Numbered from the stretch's first letter, positions 1-11,800 are shown. The stretch: 64,000 bases of DNA from Nepenthes gracilis (GCA_033239525.1 BSYO01000010.1:9575379-9639378), one strand, 5' to 3'. Made by a program: numbers and translations. Notes: generated by a model from the letters alone, not told the origin.

Positions 1-1147
1 GATGTTTGATATGGGATGCTTTATTTTTGGTCTTGGGAGGAAGAATTATATCTGAAGTATTAAAGCTATGAAACTATGAAACGGGGAGTCTTTATGGTTT
101 TGTTTCAGAACAATTAGGACGACCCACTCATCTCGACTATAAATGATGTGTTTGGGTTTAATCAGTTGGCTCATCGGTATGCCAACAAGATCTTGAGGTT
201 GCTAAGTAATTGGGTTTTAAGATTTTGGGTGATGGCGTAAAGTCAAATCGAATTTTGGGTGATTGTTACAATTGCAGTTTCTAATCTGGCCGTAGTTTGA
301 GGATTTGCAGGCTTTGCCTTGGTGGTATAGCTATCTTGGGACATCTGTTATAGTTGCTGAATAATTTAGATGTTTTATATGAACCAATGGATGTAGGTTG
401 TAAGAAGATCTTGAATTCACAAATAAATGATTAGATAGAATAGTGAAAGTGTGTATGGACTCACAACTTCCATAATTATCAGCATATAATTAAGAGGCTA
501 AGAGTGGATGACCATGCATTTCAAGGATATGTAGGTAATTGCCGATTAGTTGATAAATCACCCATTCTTGTTAACATGGATTATGTATTTTAGGAATATG
601 TTAGTTTTTAAGCATACCAACTAAATAATGAGGATATAAAGTATTTCGACTTTGAGGTTTGATTATGATATAAGATTTATGCCTTAATCTTAGTTAAAGT
701 TGATTAGAGAATTTTGGGTGTTAAATTAAATTAGATATGGTGGTGAATTTCAAATAGATGATTCATAATTAAGAAATTAATCAGAGTTGCATAGCAGAAA
801 CAAGGTGAACCCATATATTTTAATGTCTAATTTAAGGTCCTCAATGAATAATTATTTTGAGGCTAGGCGTAAATTGGAGCAACATTATTAACCGTTTAAG
901 GTTTTAAGCTAAGTCGGAGTGGTTAATAAGTTTTGTTTGCTTTCGAACTTGGTAGATTTAGAATTCTGATAGGACGAACAAGGTAATAAAAGTTAGAACG
1001 ATTCGGATGCTTAAGATCTTCTGGAATGATCGTTTAACTGAGGAGTGACTTTGGAACACTAGGAAGGATCTAGAACGATTATATCTGATTAAGGAATTTC
1101 GGGGTTCGTTAAATTTCGAGGACGAAATTTTTATAAGTGGGGGAGAA
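1..1147 (+). mobile_element. 3' part of the interior of a non-autonomous LTR retrotransposon (family A)
   Basis: This is non-coding and aligns by eye with the last 1.1 kb of the interior of the complete family-A element at 28506-37918, in opposite orientation; the stretch near 170-215 matches the reverse complement of about 21520-21555. It ends in the classic Tekay/Del-type terminus, GAGGACGAAATTT followed by a purine run and TGTAACATC. No gag or pol motif is readable in any frame. The 5' remainder of the element lies outside the window. Confidence 0.75.
1135..1147 (+). promoter_or_regulatory. Polypurine tract (plus-strand primer) of the family-A element
   Basis: AAGTGGGGGAGAA abuts the LTR start TGTAACATC. 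In LTR retrotransposons this purine run resists RNase H and primes plus-strand DNA synthesis. The same 13-mer sits at the LTR edge of the two minus-strand copies (20712-20724 and 31142-31154). Confidence 0.85.
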
Positions 1148-1352
1148 TGTAACATCTTGAAATATTTTTTATTAGATTAAATTGGGATTATTTATTATAT
1201 TCAATAATTTTGGATAATTTGGGTGTGATAGAAAATTAATTTAATATTATAAAAATTTTGGAGAATAATTGGAATGGTTGGGCCGGTGCCCGGAGTGCGC
1301 CTGTTCGATTGCTCGGGTATCGATTCGAATTTTGAGATTAAAAGAAAACGTA

Positions 1353-1438
<86 letters not shown>

Positions 1439-3491
1439 GAAAATAGAGAAGCAGGAAGAATAGAGAGAGAGAGGACATCGGCGAGGGTTCGGGGGAGAGA
1501 AAGAGAGAGGGGGAGAACGGTGCCGATGCCGGCGTCGGCGACACCTGGGTCAGTGGTGGCTAGCAACAGCCGTGCATGGCGGTGGCTGGCTGGTGCGGCC
1601 GGTGGAGCAGCCGCAGCCGCAGAGCCCAGCGAGAGGAGGATGCGCGCAAAGGAGAAGAGGAGAAAATGGAGGCTTTCGGGTCCGATTCCAAGCTCGAGGT
1701 GGTTGGAGAAAACGTAGAGCATTAAATGGGAAACATAGTTGGAGAAAACATAGTTGCACGCTTCCACCTCCGTATTATGTTAAATTGACCTCAAAACATG
1801 AATTACCACGTCCCAATTATACTTACATATCGACCGGACGTCCGATTTTACAAGTTATGATCCGTTCGCGGCATTCAAGAGCTCTAAATAGCCCATGTTA
1901 CTGTTCATCCGAGAATTAAATGGGAAATTTCCATGCTTTTACTCCATTTAATTGTTATGAAATTCATGTTTAATTGTTTAAGTGTAAATGCAAGCTTCGG
2001 AATATGTGTGTAAGTTCCGTTTGCTAGAGCTTTGTGCCTGGAGAACCCCAAGGTGAATTCCGTCTAATGTGGTAAGAAATTTCACTCTTCTGTATGAATT
2101 ATAATATCTATGCATGTGAATTGAATTGCCAAAATGCATAAGTCCAAGGAAAGATATGAATCGTACAAGTAATTGTAGGGAAATCCACAATGTATGATAT
2201 GATTGAATTGATCTCTCGAATAGAGATATTGTGAATGAATTATCTTAAGGAAGGATAATAATCGTACATGTGATCGGAGGGGAGTCTACAATATAATATG
2301 TGAATGATTGAATCTCTCGAATGGAGATAATGTGGATCAAATTGGATATAGTGGACTTTCCCTGAAATGAAAATTAATAATGAAACTAGGACTATGGACT
2401 ATACTACAATGGGTAATATTCTTGGACATGACATGGGTATCATAGAGGAGACTCAAGATTTACTCTGGCCAAGTAGCCTGGCTACTTATTGAAGTGAGTG
2501 ATACGCTTGTCAAGCCTTAGGATATTACTGTGGAAGGACGAAGACTACCACTGGACCGCGGGTGGAAAAGGGTAGTGGGTAACACTGCTACGCCACGTGG
2601 TGACGGGCCTATGTTGGCCAATGGATGCCTACGTTGGTAGATCATTGATGGACGTTGATTACGTCATATGACCTTAGATCATGGGGGTTGTCATGATCCA
2701 TTTCTCATCCTCCCACACCTTTTGTTAGTAAGGCCTACTGACCTTGACCCTTGAAGATTAATGGAAATAATGAAAATGTATAAAACATAACTAGCGTAAA
2801 CATGTGACCTAGGTGATCCCAGATGTCCCCTTTCCTCTCATGTTTCCTTTTTGTTGAAATGATATGTCTCCTCCATCCTTTTGTTGTTTTCACTATTTAT
2901 CTGCATGTTGTTAGTGATGTATGATTACATTTGCTGAGTTGTACGCTCACCCTTACTGTTTCTCCTTCCAGATGTGAGTATTGAGCTGACGTCTAGTTAG
3001 TTAGCTGGACATCGAAGGCTTAAAGATTTGGATATGTTTAAAGTAATAGAATGCAAATAGTCAAGTTAGATTAATATGGTGTGTTATATTGTGGCTTGCT
3101 ATTATTTTATGGTTATTGTTATATTTTCGCAGGTTTCTGGATCTAGTTCTGCTTATGCATTAATATTGGATGTTTTGAATTTTCTTTAGGACTAGATGGT
3201 ATCTCTCTTAGATCCAACATATAAATACAAGTGTACTGTGTTGGAGCCATGAACAGTATGGCAATATGGATCCTGGATCCTGTGTATGTGTTGTGGTGAT
3301 AAAAATATCGAAGTGTGGATATTTATATGGTTGTATAGGTTCAAATTGACAGGTTGTATTTTTTGTTTTCGTCTAACAGTAAAGAAAACTCTGCCCAATT
3401 TTCTGTTGAAATTTATAATATAAATTATGGGCTTTATTCATGTGTTTATTTTAATGGAGGTTATTTAAGAAAAATAACCCGATCCGTTGCA
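1148..3491 (+). mobile_element. 3' LTR, family A
   Basis: The LTR starts TGTAACATC directly after the polypurine tract and ends near GATCCGTTGCA, a decayed form of the family end GGTCCGTCACA. It is about 2.34 kb; full-length relatives in the window are about 2.63 kb. In order it holds a (TAA)n run, a GA-rich stretch followed by a block near 1660-1720 shared by all family-A LTRs, and a splice-acceptor-like site CTTCCAG|ATG at 2966-2975. The AT-rich 3' third matches 59616-60414. It carries no gene; readings such as poly-Ile or poly-Leu come from the microsatellite. Confidence 0.8.
1357..1433 (+). repeat. (TAA)n microsatellite inside the family-A LTR
   Basis: About 25 uninterrupted TAA triplets. 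The same microsatellite occupies the same LTR position in the minus-strand copies near 20443-20505, 30886-30941 and 37646-37706. It creates false open frames of poly-Ile and poly-Leu. Confidence 0.95.
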
Positions 3492-3558
3492 TAAAATCTT
3501 AAAGGTTTCTTCTATTTGACTTCCTCCTTTAAGCATGGATACCCCTTGCCACATAAAT
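3492..3558. other. Short spacer between two LTR elements
   Basis: Sixty-seven bases between the end of the family-A LTR and the start of the family-B LTR. Nothing recognisable; AT-rich. Confidence 0.6.
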
Positions 3559-3714
3559 TGTGAGGACTCGAAATCGAAAATGTAAGAACTAGATGTGATT
3601 AAGGTGATTAATGTCAATAAGAGGCTATGCATGTAGTAAAAAAAGTAGTAGTTAAAAGTGAAAAGTTAAAAAATACCCAAATTCAGCAAGCAGCTGAGTG
3701 GCGCTTGCTGTGGG

Positions 3715-3866
3715 CTCGAGCCCTCCTATCGGGCGGAAAAACCAGTGGTGTTCCCGAAGCCCTCCGCCTGCTGGCCGCTTGAGCCTTCTTATCGGGCGGA
3801 AAAACCAGTGGCGTTCCTGAAGCCCTCCGCCCGCTGGCCGCTCGAGCTGAGCTCAAGCGGCGGACT
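3715..3866. repeat. GC-rich 63-bp tandem repeat upstream of the LTR-B TATA box
   Basis: Two units begin at 3715 and 3778 and a third, partial unit at 3841, each opening CTCGAG or CTTGAG; the third carries inverted copies of the CTCAAGCGG motif. The block is far richer in G+C than its surroundings. Because 63 is a multiple of three, a 90-residue minus-strand frame stays open across it with a 21-residue repeat; I regard that frame as a by-product, not a gene. Confidence 0.8.
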
Positions 3867-3922
3867 GCCCGAAAGCTGAGCACTCGCTGGCCGCTAAAGC
3901 TCCGCTCAAGCGGCAGGCGCAG

Positions 3923-3930
3923 TATAAAAA
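3923..3930 (+). promoter_or_regulatory. TATA box of LTR B
   Basis: TATAAAAA lies about 30 bp upstream of a pyrimidine-rich CTTCTCTCCTCTCA stretch that would suit a start site, followed by a GA-rich leader. This layout is normal for a plant LTR U3/R border. It is a prediction from sequence only. Confidence 0.6.
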
Positions 3931-4082
3931 CACGATCTGACTTCTCTCCTCTCATTTTCGCAAGGGTTTAGGGTTTTTGAGAGAGAGGGAACGCCGATCC
4001 TAGAGAGAGAAGAAGGGAGAATGAGGCCCGGGAGCCCGAATCCATCCGTGAGCTAGTTATAAAGGTAAAAGCCCGCGACAAG

Positions 4083-5249
4083 GCAAGTGTACCTCGGACG
4101 TCATTTTTCATTTTTACCGTTTCTTTTGCTTTAAACTTGATGAAATGTTACAAAAATGATATTGATGCATGTTTCCTTTAATTAATCGGTTGGATTTTAT
4201 GTTTATCCATGTTTATTGCAAGATTTAGCTTCGATTTCTTGAATAAGCATGAAAATAGTGTTCGATTTGTCTCGGAAAGCATGTGATGAAACCCTAGCTC
4301 GAAAATGTTGTGTAGTTTGAGTAAATTGCATGATTTAATGTATATGCATGGCATCTATGACATTAATTTCATGAAATATGTGCAAGTAAGAGACCGATTT
4401 GAGTCCGAAGGTTTTGACGAAGCCCTTTGTACGAAGATGAAGAGGTTTTGATGAGTTTTAACCGTAGCTTCTGTTATATGAAAGTTAATTGACATCGATG
4501 TGCAACTTCCAGTAATATTTTTTTTCAAAAATATAAACGAACGTATACCGACGAAATTTTCATGTTGATTTAAAGAAGTGCTGAAAGTATATTGTGAAAG
4601 TTAAGTTTTAAAAATTCTGATTATTTTGGGACTGGATCGACTTCTGATCCGAGATAGGTTCTCCGGCTTGCCTTAGGATTTTATGGTGGTAATCGAGGAT
4701 AACTCTGTCCATGGAATTATTTGTGGTCCGCCCTGTCTCGGGGGGTTACGGTCGGGGAGGATTACATTGCAGAGCCTACCTTCGGAAGGCACACTGTACT
4801 GATCCCTCGATATGGGATACTTACATGGCCTTGGATTGTGTGGAGTGAACACAATCTATCCTCGATCATTCACCCCCTCGGCTAGCGGGGGGATACCGGT
4901 GTGGTCTATACCGTTCTGATACCGTTCTATTCTGATTCTGTTCTATTCTGTATCGTTATTATTGTATTGATTTCTATTGCGTACCGATTTCATCTTGTTT
5001 GAATAAAGAGAAGTTTCTGATTCTACTTTCTGGATTATAATGATTACTGATCACCGATTTTTGACTACTGATTCCTGATTCCGAAGTATAATATGGTTAA
5101 AGCATGATTTCTCTATTTGCTGGAGTACATTATGATTTCTGTTCTGTTTCTGTACAGTTACATGACTATTTTGCATCACTGTTTCACTGCTCATGTGTAT
5201 GTACCATGCTGGACCTCGGCTCACTGTTTTAGTATTTTTTTCCCTTCAG
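4083..5249 (+). other. Predicted GC-AG intron inside LTR B
   Basis: The donor reads AAG|GCAAGTG, the consensus of the rare GC-type 5' splice site. The acceptor reads TTTTTCCCTTCAG|ATGAG, with a CTCAC branch-like motif at 5219-5223, about 27 bases upstream. Equivalent donor and acceptor sites occur at matching places in LTRs A, C, E, F and gypsy-1. No transcript data are available here, so splicing is inferred. Confidence 0.4.
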
Positions 5250-5825
5250 ATGAGACAGTAGAGCTGTTATCTGATGAAAAGGAGTAAACCAAGAGAAGCT
5301 TCTCAAGCTTTTTGAGGACTTAGAGCATTATGGAGCCGCTTTTTGAAGAGCTTGTGGATGCAAACACCTAGTTAGAAATGTGATTTTGTATACCGATTCC
5401 ATGTTTATTGACGTTATAGAACATGTAGATTTTTGTATGAAAAGCTTATGATATGTATGTCGGTAAAAGAAAAAGCTATGCTTCTGCAGGATATTAGTTT
5501 ACTTCCGCTATATACTCTGGATTTACTATGCAGGTCCTAGACGTCATCTTGTTATTAAACTGTTAGCGTAGCTATATTTTTATAGATTTGTGCCCTGGAC
5601 GACACCTGTGATCCTGTGTATACTTGTTGTAGGAGATTATGGATAATGGATAGATGTGTGCTTGTAATGGATGATTATACAAGACTATATTTTTGGGTTT
5701 TCATCCAACTACAAAGGAGACTCTGCTGAAATTTCTACAGAAGTCTTGCCTTTTGTTTAGACCGTTAATTGTGTTTCTGTTTGACGGAAGCTTCTGAGGA
5801 CAAAAAAAATCCGTTCCGTCACAAT

Positions 5826-5836
5826 TAGTATCAGAG
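5826..5836 (+). promoter_or_regulatory. Primer binding site, family B
   Basis: TAGTATCAGAG two bases after the LTR end; the usual plant Ty3/gypsy PBS complementary to the 3' end of initiator-Met tRNA is TGGTATCAGAG, so there is one mismatch. Confidence 0.8.
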
Positions 5837-7275
5837 AATTGAGATGCCTTAGGAATTGATTGACCGAAAAGTGGAAGTATAGGATTGAATCTCTGTACAG
5901 AATTCCTGTAGGATAGGTTGAGGAAGTTAAGACAACTAGGATCCTTGAGAATTGGTTCTTAGGCTAGTGCTAAGCTAGGAATGATGATTTAGATTAATTG
6001 GCTAGCTTATGTGTCCTCGCTAGTGTTCAAGGAGTGGTTTAATCAAGATAATGCTTGTCTCAAGCAAGTGTGGCTCCTAGATAGGGACTACTAATATTAG
6101 TGGCTAGTTGTAGAGTTGAGAGAAAGATGGTGTGTCGAGACACCTTAATGTTGGAATTTGATTGGTATCAATTGGGTTCTTGAATTGATCTGTGATTGAC
6201 TCGAGGCCTCTGTTAATTTATCTCGGTTTGAGGTTTGGGTTTGCTAAGAAGGGTGCCGGTCAACCTAGCCAGCGGAATGAATGGAGTCGCACTGTTGGCT
6301 CAAGGTTAGTATGACTGGATTTAATTTCGAGTATATCAAGTCCTAGGATGACAATACATAAATCGTTTTGGAAATGCCTAAGTGTTTGGATTTTTGGGCA
6401 GCCTAAATCCTATTGAGGTTGAAATGTGGATTCTTAAACTTAAGATGACGTTATGGTGATGCCATGTCTTGTAAAAGATATGGCGTGTTGCCCCATACTA
6501 GATAGGAGGTGGTTTCGACCTCGGTTGGTTGACATGAGAAGGATCATGGGTCTCAAGGATTAAGAGTTATTGTCCTATGTGTTTTGAAATCTCCTTGGGT
6601 GAATGCTTTGTTTTGGTGAGACTCTCGGGAGTATGATTCAATAGTGGTTGGTTGATCGTAAGATTGAGGGATGTCCTTATTCATAGACAGATGGTAAAAA
6701 GGTCCAGTGTTTTAATCTAGGACTCTAAGGTATTAACTCAAGATGTTAAGTGTCACCGGTTATGATAAGAGGTACGGCTCTTACGTCTGATATTGTAGCC
6801 TGGTGTCATTTTGGGGGATTCCAAACCCATGGTTGCGTTGTGTTTTGAGTTATGTGTGATTGGGAGACCTAAGCTTTGTAATAGCGGCAAAGGTGATTTA
6901 GTATTTGAAAGGACAGAGGTCATATCAAAGTGGATGTTTATGTAGAAATTTTGGGTAAATGCCTTCCCGAAGAGACTTTGGGACTATGACCTAAGTGTAA
7001 ATAGCATGGTCGCTGGATTAAGGATAGTTCGTATCCTCTGCCCTGTCAGTGAAGAAATCCAGTGCCATGGAATCAGAGTTGGGTGGTGATGGTACAGGAG
7101 GGAATATGTGGATTGCCGAGATTGAAGATGAGATTTCTCTATTTTGATGTCACAACACTTCTATCTTTGGAATCCTAATTATGGATAATTTTGTAATTCC
7201 TAAGTTTGTTTCATTAAGGATCTAAGTTTAATATAGACGGTATTAAGGTTGTGACATTTTCTCTTGAGTTTGTAG

Positions 7276-7479
7276 ATGCGATTGGTTGGGTCGATTGGAG
7301 TTGTATTTGTAAGTGTATTATGCCTTGTAATTGAATTGTGCGATTTTGGGTATGAATTTGAGCCGGCTAAGGTATTAAGTCTTGACATGGTCTTAATAAT
7401 TGTTCGATGGGCAAATTGCAGTGCTAATATGATTAGACTGGTAAAAGATAACCTCTGGCTATTAGGTTGTGGGATTTGA
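7276..7479 (+). other. Small open frame shared by copies of the non-autonomous interior
   Basis: A 67-codon frame starting MRLVG and containing CLVIELC and VVRWANCS-like segments. The counterpart at 33599-33802 on the minus strand is also 67 codons, with substitutions but no stop. In the third copy (about 23150-23353, minus) a one-base loss near its start breaks the frame. The predicted product is hydrophobic with several cysteines. I do not recognise it. It may be coincidental conservation between DNA copies; only a Ka/Ks test on more copies could tell. Confidence 0.25.
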
Positions 7480-8575
7480 AGCATGAGGTGAATTGATCAA
7501 AGTATCAGGAAATTGATGTCGTCCTTATTGTAGAGTATTTTTAATGAGAAACTGCGTTAAGTCTAATTAGTATATGCGGCCGCCGCTTGAAGTTATTTTG
7601 TGGTCATTGAGGAGCTTCGACCGCATGATTAATTGAGGATGATTATAGAAGGAAGATTAGGTTGACTTATCTGATGACCGATAATTCGAGGTTGTGTCAA
7701 ACTCGACAGCGATCGTTGAAAGTTTTAGGCTTTGGTATCATTGTGAAATACCCCGAGAACCTTCGAGGTAGATAAGACAGACCGATAAGGTTGCTTGGGG
7801 TGGCCTAGGAAATTGATGATTTGTCAAACGGACCTTGTGATTAGATAGGTGAATTACATGGACCGTTGTGAAGGCTTGATGAATTCTAAGATTGATTTGG
7901 GCCCATAGTGTGTTATTTGTGGATCAATGGAAGTTGTAGCCCCGACGGTATTCAGGGTGAGGCTATGGACACTATAAAGTCCAGAAAACACTGTTTGGGT
8001 TTTGTAGGATCGTTAGCGTTTCATGAAATTTTATGAGTTTGATCTTTTAGCCATGTTCGGGTTCATGTTGGGATGACTTCATTGATAAATTTAAAGGAAT
8101 AAAGGAGTGTATGCACTTTGTTTATGGATTAAGTCCTGGATTGTGGATGGCTGATAATTCGTGTGTCCCATTGAGAAAGGAATGTGAGTTTAGTTGAGCA
8201 CATGCCTTGTTAAGCTTGTAGCTCTTGGGTAGCATGGTTTTGGGATCCATAAGATTTTAAGTGATGACTAATTGGGGAGACCGATTAGTGCCATGAAAAT
8301 GTATGGTCATTTTGAGTCTAACTGAGGTTGTTAAGTGACCTGACAAATATTTCTTGAGAAGTTTAGTGTCAGTGAGACATTTGGCATGGGTGAGATTTGT
8401 AATCGTTCGAATAGAAGATACCAGGTAGTTTCCCGAGACCGAATAGGGGTAATTGGCATTCATGTCATTTAGGTTGGCCCCTGATGGGTCTGGTGAGACA
8501 TCGTAGAATGTAATGCTTTTGAGGAAAGTTAAGATTATGTTACCTCACGTCATGATGGGTGAATACCTTTGATTT

Positions 8576-8588
8576 AAGTGGGGGAGAA
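8576..8588 (+). promoter_or_regulatory. Internal (central) polypurine tract-like motif
   Basis: AAGTGGGGGAGAA, identical to the terminal polypurine tract of the same family but in the interior. It is kept in all three interior copies that cover this position: here, 22024-22036 (minus) and 32460-32472 (minus), in each of the latter about 1.3 kb from the 3' LTR. It could act as a second plus-strand primer or be the scar of a former LTR boundary. Confidence 0.55.
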
Positions 8589-8828
8589 GTTCAGGATTAG
8601 TGTTACCCCATATGTAAGTCAGAATCAGCCATTGAAGTTTCCACCTTGAGAACTTATGGATATCGTTTGAAGATAGCCATTATTTAAATTTTAAGAGCCA
8701 GAATGATTGTATCGTTAAGAAGGAAGATCATATGATTTCGCATGTGGACAGGCCTGTTTAAAAGGTTGAGGAAGTGAACCTCGGTGTTCTCTTTCGGAAA
8801 GCAGGTATCAATACTGGCAGTTGATGCT

Positions 8829-11800
8829 GTGAGGCAAGGCACCACAGTGTGGCAAGGCACCAACATTTAGCAAAATGTGGGGACTTTAGAAGCAGCTTAT
8901 AGCTGCTTATTTTCACCAAACTTCAGCAAGTAGTTGAAGCAAGCCCACGGCAGTAGCCACCAACACCTAAAATTTGGGACTTTTTCCAACCAAGGCACAA
9001 CCAGTTAGCAAGTCACCAACACTTAGCAAATTTAGAGGAAATAAGGAGGCAGCTTACGGCTGCATACATTAGCAATTCAGGCAGAAACAGCCATGCATAT
9101 AAAGGAAGGAACCAGGCAGCAATAAATCAGCAAGAGAAGGGGGGCAACACAAAATTCAGTAGAGGATATTGGAGGGCACGGGCAGCTGTGTAAGTGGAAG
9201 ATAAATTAGTAACCAGCTCGGCAGCCTCCTCATAAACATGACAACTCATCCACTAAGCCAAATAAGCAAAAGGAAAATAGAACAAAGCAGCTGGGAGCTG
9301 CTGAGATGGGAGCTGGCTGTAAGCTACTGAAGTGGCAGCAGCTGCAGCCGATTTTGACCCCAGCACAGCAAAAATTCATGTGATAAAAAGGGTGACACAG
9401 GCAGCCTAACGTCAGCTAAATTCAACCAATAGATGAGTAACACAAGGAAGCACATTTAGAGGCCAAAACGGGTGATAATTTAGCAAGGATTAAGCCACCC
9501 AGCTAGCGACGCAGAAGGGAAGATTATGAGGTGTTAATTGGGCTAATGACTCAGAACCTCAATTCTAATCTATATAAGAACGTGTAAGGAAGTGAGGAAA
9601 GAAAAAAAGAAATAAAAACGTGGGAGGTAAGGAGAGAAAATAGAAGAGAAATAGAGAAAAAAACATAGAGAACCGAGAGGAGGTGAAGTAGAACCAGGAA
9701 TCAGTAGGAGCAAGGAGTGTAGCTAAATATTTTGGCAAGTGCACTTGATTCCTTTCTTTCCCTTGTGCTAATTATTGATCATTCTATCAAGTATTATCAT
9801 TCTAATATTTGCCTTGTGTTATATTTTGCTCATATCATCATGTTGATATATGTTATACTCGACTGAATTCTTGAAGGCAGATAGTAGAGGTAGAACTACC
9901 TCTGTAATTTGGCTTAATCAATAACCAAATGGCCTCCAAAATGGCCCAAATTTTGTGTATAATAAGCTCAATATCTTACCTATGTTGTGACCAAATGGCT
10001 CATAGAAATGAGTTAAACTGGTTCTCACAGTAGTAACAGACTTTGTTTAAACAGTTATGCTGATATCCGAATTTGCAGCTTACTAACTGGACCCGAAATG
10101 GGCTGAACCGGCAGCCACAGTGAGTTAAGTGTCTTATGGTAATGTGGGAGCATCACCCTAAAATTTAACCCTGAACCGATCATGAATTGACCACCAAAAC
10201 AGAAACCAAAATTGGCTGCATTAGGGGCTGTTGATGCAGAATCCTTGTTTGTAAATTATGACCTAAATCTGCTAAGAAATCAACTTAAACCAGCCAGGAA
10301 CCAAATATAATATTAAATATGAGTCTCTTAGCTGTAATACTAATCCTTGGATCTGCCAAGAACTGGTCTAGAATCGGCCATAAAATCGGTAATAGCAGAA
10401 CTACTCCCTGGGCATCCATGCTGATGCTGAATTGGAAGGTTGGGAAAAAGGGACTGAACCAGACCCAATTTGGCTAAACCGGCAGCCGGTCCAGCCAAGG
10501 TATAATCTACTAATACTAAAATATATACCAATAAATTGGCCACCACAAACTCCCCGAGGTGAGTACTAAACCGGCCTCCTAAAATGTACCAAATCGGGTT
10601 ATGCTGAATCTGGCAGCATGAAGAAATAAACCAAAACGGCCTAAAATCAATTGAACCAACACTGGACCCGGCCAAATTAACGAGTACTAAGGCTAAATTG
10701 TCGACCTATAAAATTGGGGCCAAAAATACCTTCGAAATAATGTTGTACCAGGCCCTAGAAGCTGCCAACCATCTTTCCAACATGTGCTGGAATTAAGGCC
10801 ACTGAACAAGTTTAGTTTTGACTTTCAAATCAGATGAACTGATATCCAAAAATTTATTTGGATAATATTAGATAATAATAAAATATTAAAGGTAAAAATT
10901 AAGACTCGAACTGGCCTTTGAACCGGGCCCCGAACAAGCTCAATGAATCGGCTAGTATGCTGAAATTCAGCTTATATATATAGCGAGTCGGTTCATCAAG
11001 CCAGTTTATAAGTGTTGAAAAATCAAATTGGACCGACCCATGGACCAACCATTAACTTGGTCCAGAACCGAAAACAGAGTCCTAAAAAATTGTACTAAAA
11101 ATTGACTAAAGAAATTAATCGAGTCAGCCCCAGAGTCAAATACCGAGCCAACAACTGAATCAGCCGAATATATAACAAATGTTAAATCTAAATTTTTAAC
11201 ACATGTAAAAAGATTAAGGATAAAGCAACAAAATAGGAAAAATGCATCATTTTCTGTTATAATTTACGATTTGTTAATAATTACCGTAATTTATGACTGT
11301 ATGTTCAATATTATGGAAAACTATATGGAAGTTTTGTAAATTCCATTAATTAAGTGTTTTCTCCCGGAATGGAGAAAATTAAGGAAAAAGAATTATGAAT
11401 AATGTGAAATCTTCCATATAATGTTTTTAGCATGCGATAAGAAATTGGAGTAAGGAATCCTTTTCACGGGTAATATTCACGACATGTTCTAGGATATTAC
11501 GGTGAAAAGCGAGGATTGCCCTTAGCCATGGGGTTCTTTTGGAGGCGTTTCTATATTTTGTCCCATATACTAGGTTAAAAATATATCACTCACCACGAGG
11601 TGTTGAATTGCGTGGGTTTGTGCCTTAGATTGTGTAAAAGTATACACAATCCTTTTCTCGATTGACTATTCCGTTAGCTGGTAAGGCCTATTAGCTCTAA
11701 TCCCTAAAGACAAATAAAATTAAAAAGTCAAAAAATAAAAATTGACAGTTCATACATGTTTTATATAGTTCATATTCCTCTGATATCTGTATATGCCTAT

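Larger units (their letters stand above)
3559..5823 (+). mobile_element. 5' LTR, family B
   Basis: It begins TGTGAGGACTCG and ends CCGTTCCGTCACA, with a PBS two bases later, so it is a 5' LTR of 2,265 bp. Features in order: a GC-rich block with a 63-bp period (3715-3866), a TATA box (3923-3930), a GA-rich leader near 3978-4022, a GC-type donor-like site at 4083, and an acceptor-like CTTCAG|ATG at 5244-5252. The stretch 4640-4950 is clearly related to 50380-50680 in solo LTR E, so B and E share a middle segment although their 5' ends differ. Confidence 0.8.
5824..8828 (+). mobile_element. Interior (5' and central part) of a family-B/A non-autonomous retrotransposon
   Basis: It starts with a PBS (5826-5836, TAGTATCAGAG, one mismatch from the initiator-Met PBS) and aligns in order with the family-A interior from 35289 down to about 32240 (opposite strand). 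Matching landmarks are the 67-codon frame at 7276-7479 and the internal polypurine tract at 8576-8588. No gag, protease, RT or integrase motif is visible, so the element looks like a large non-autonomous derivative. It breaks off near 8828, where gypsy-1 LTR sequence begins; the missing last 1.1 kb corresponds to what is present at 1-1147. Confidence 0.7.

Noticed and set aside
1201..1767. Open frames with poly-Ile or poly-Leu
   Set aside because: Produced by the (TAA)n microsatellite in the family-A LTR; the same occurs near 37513-37725.
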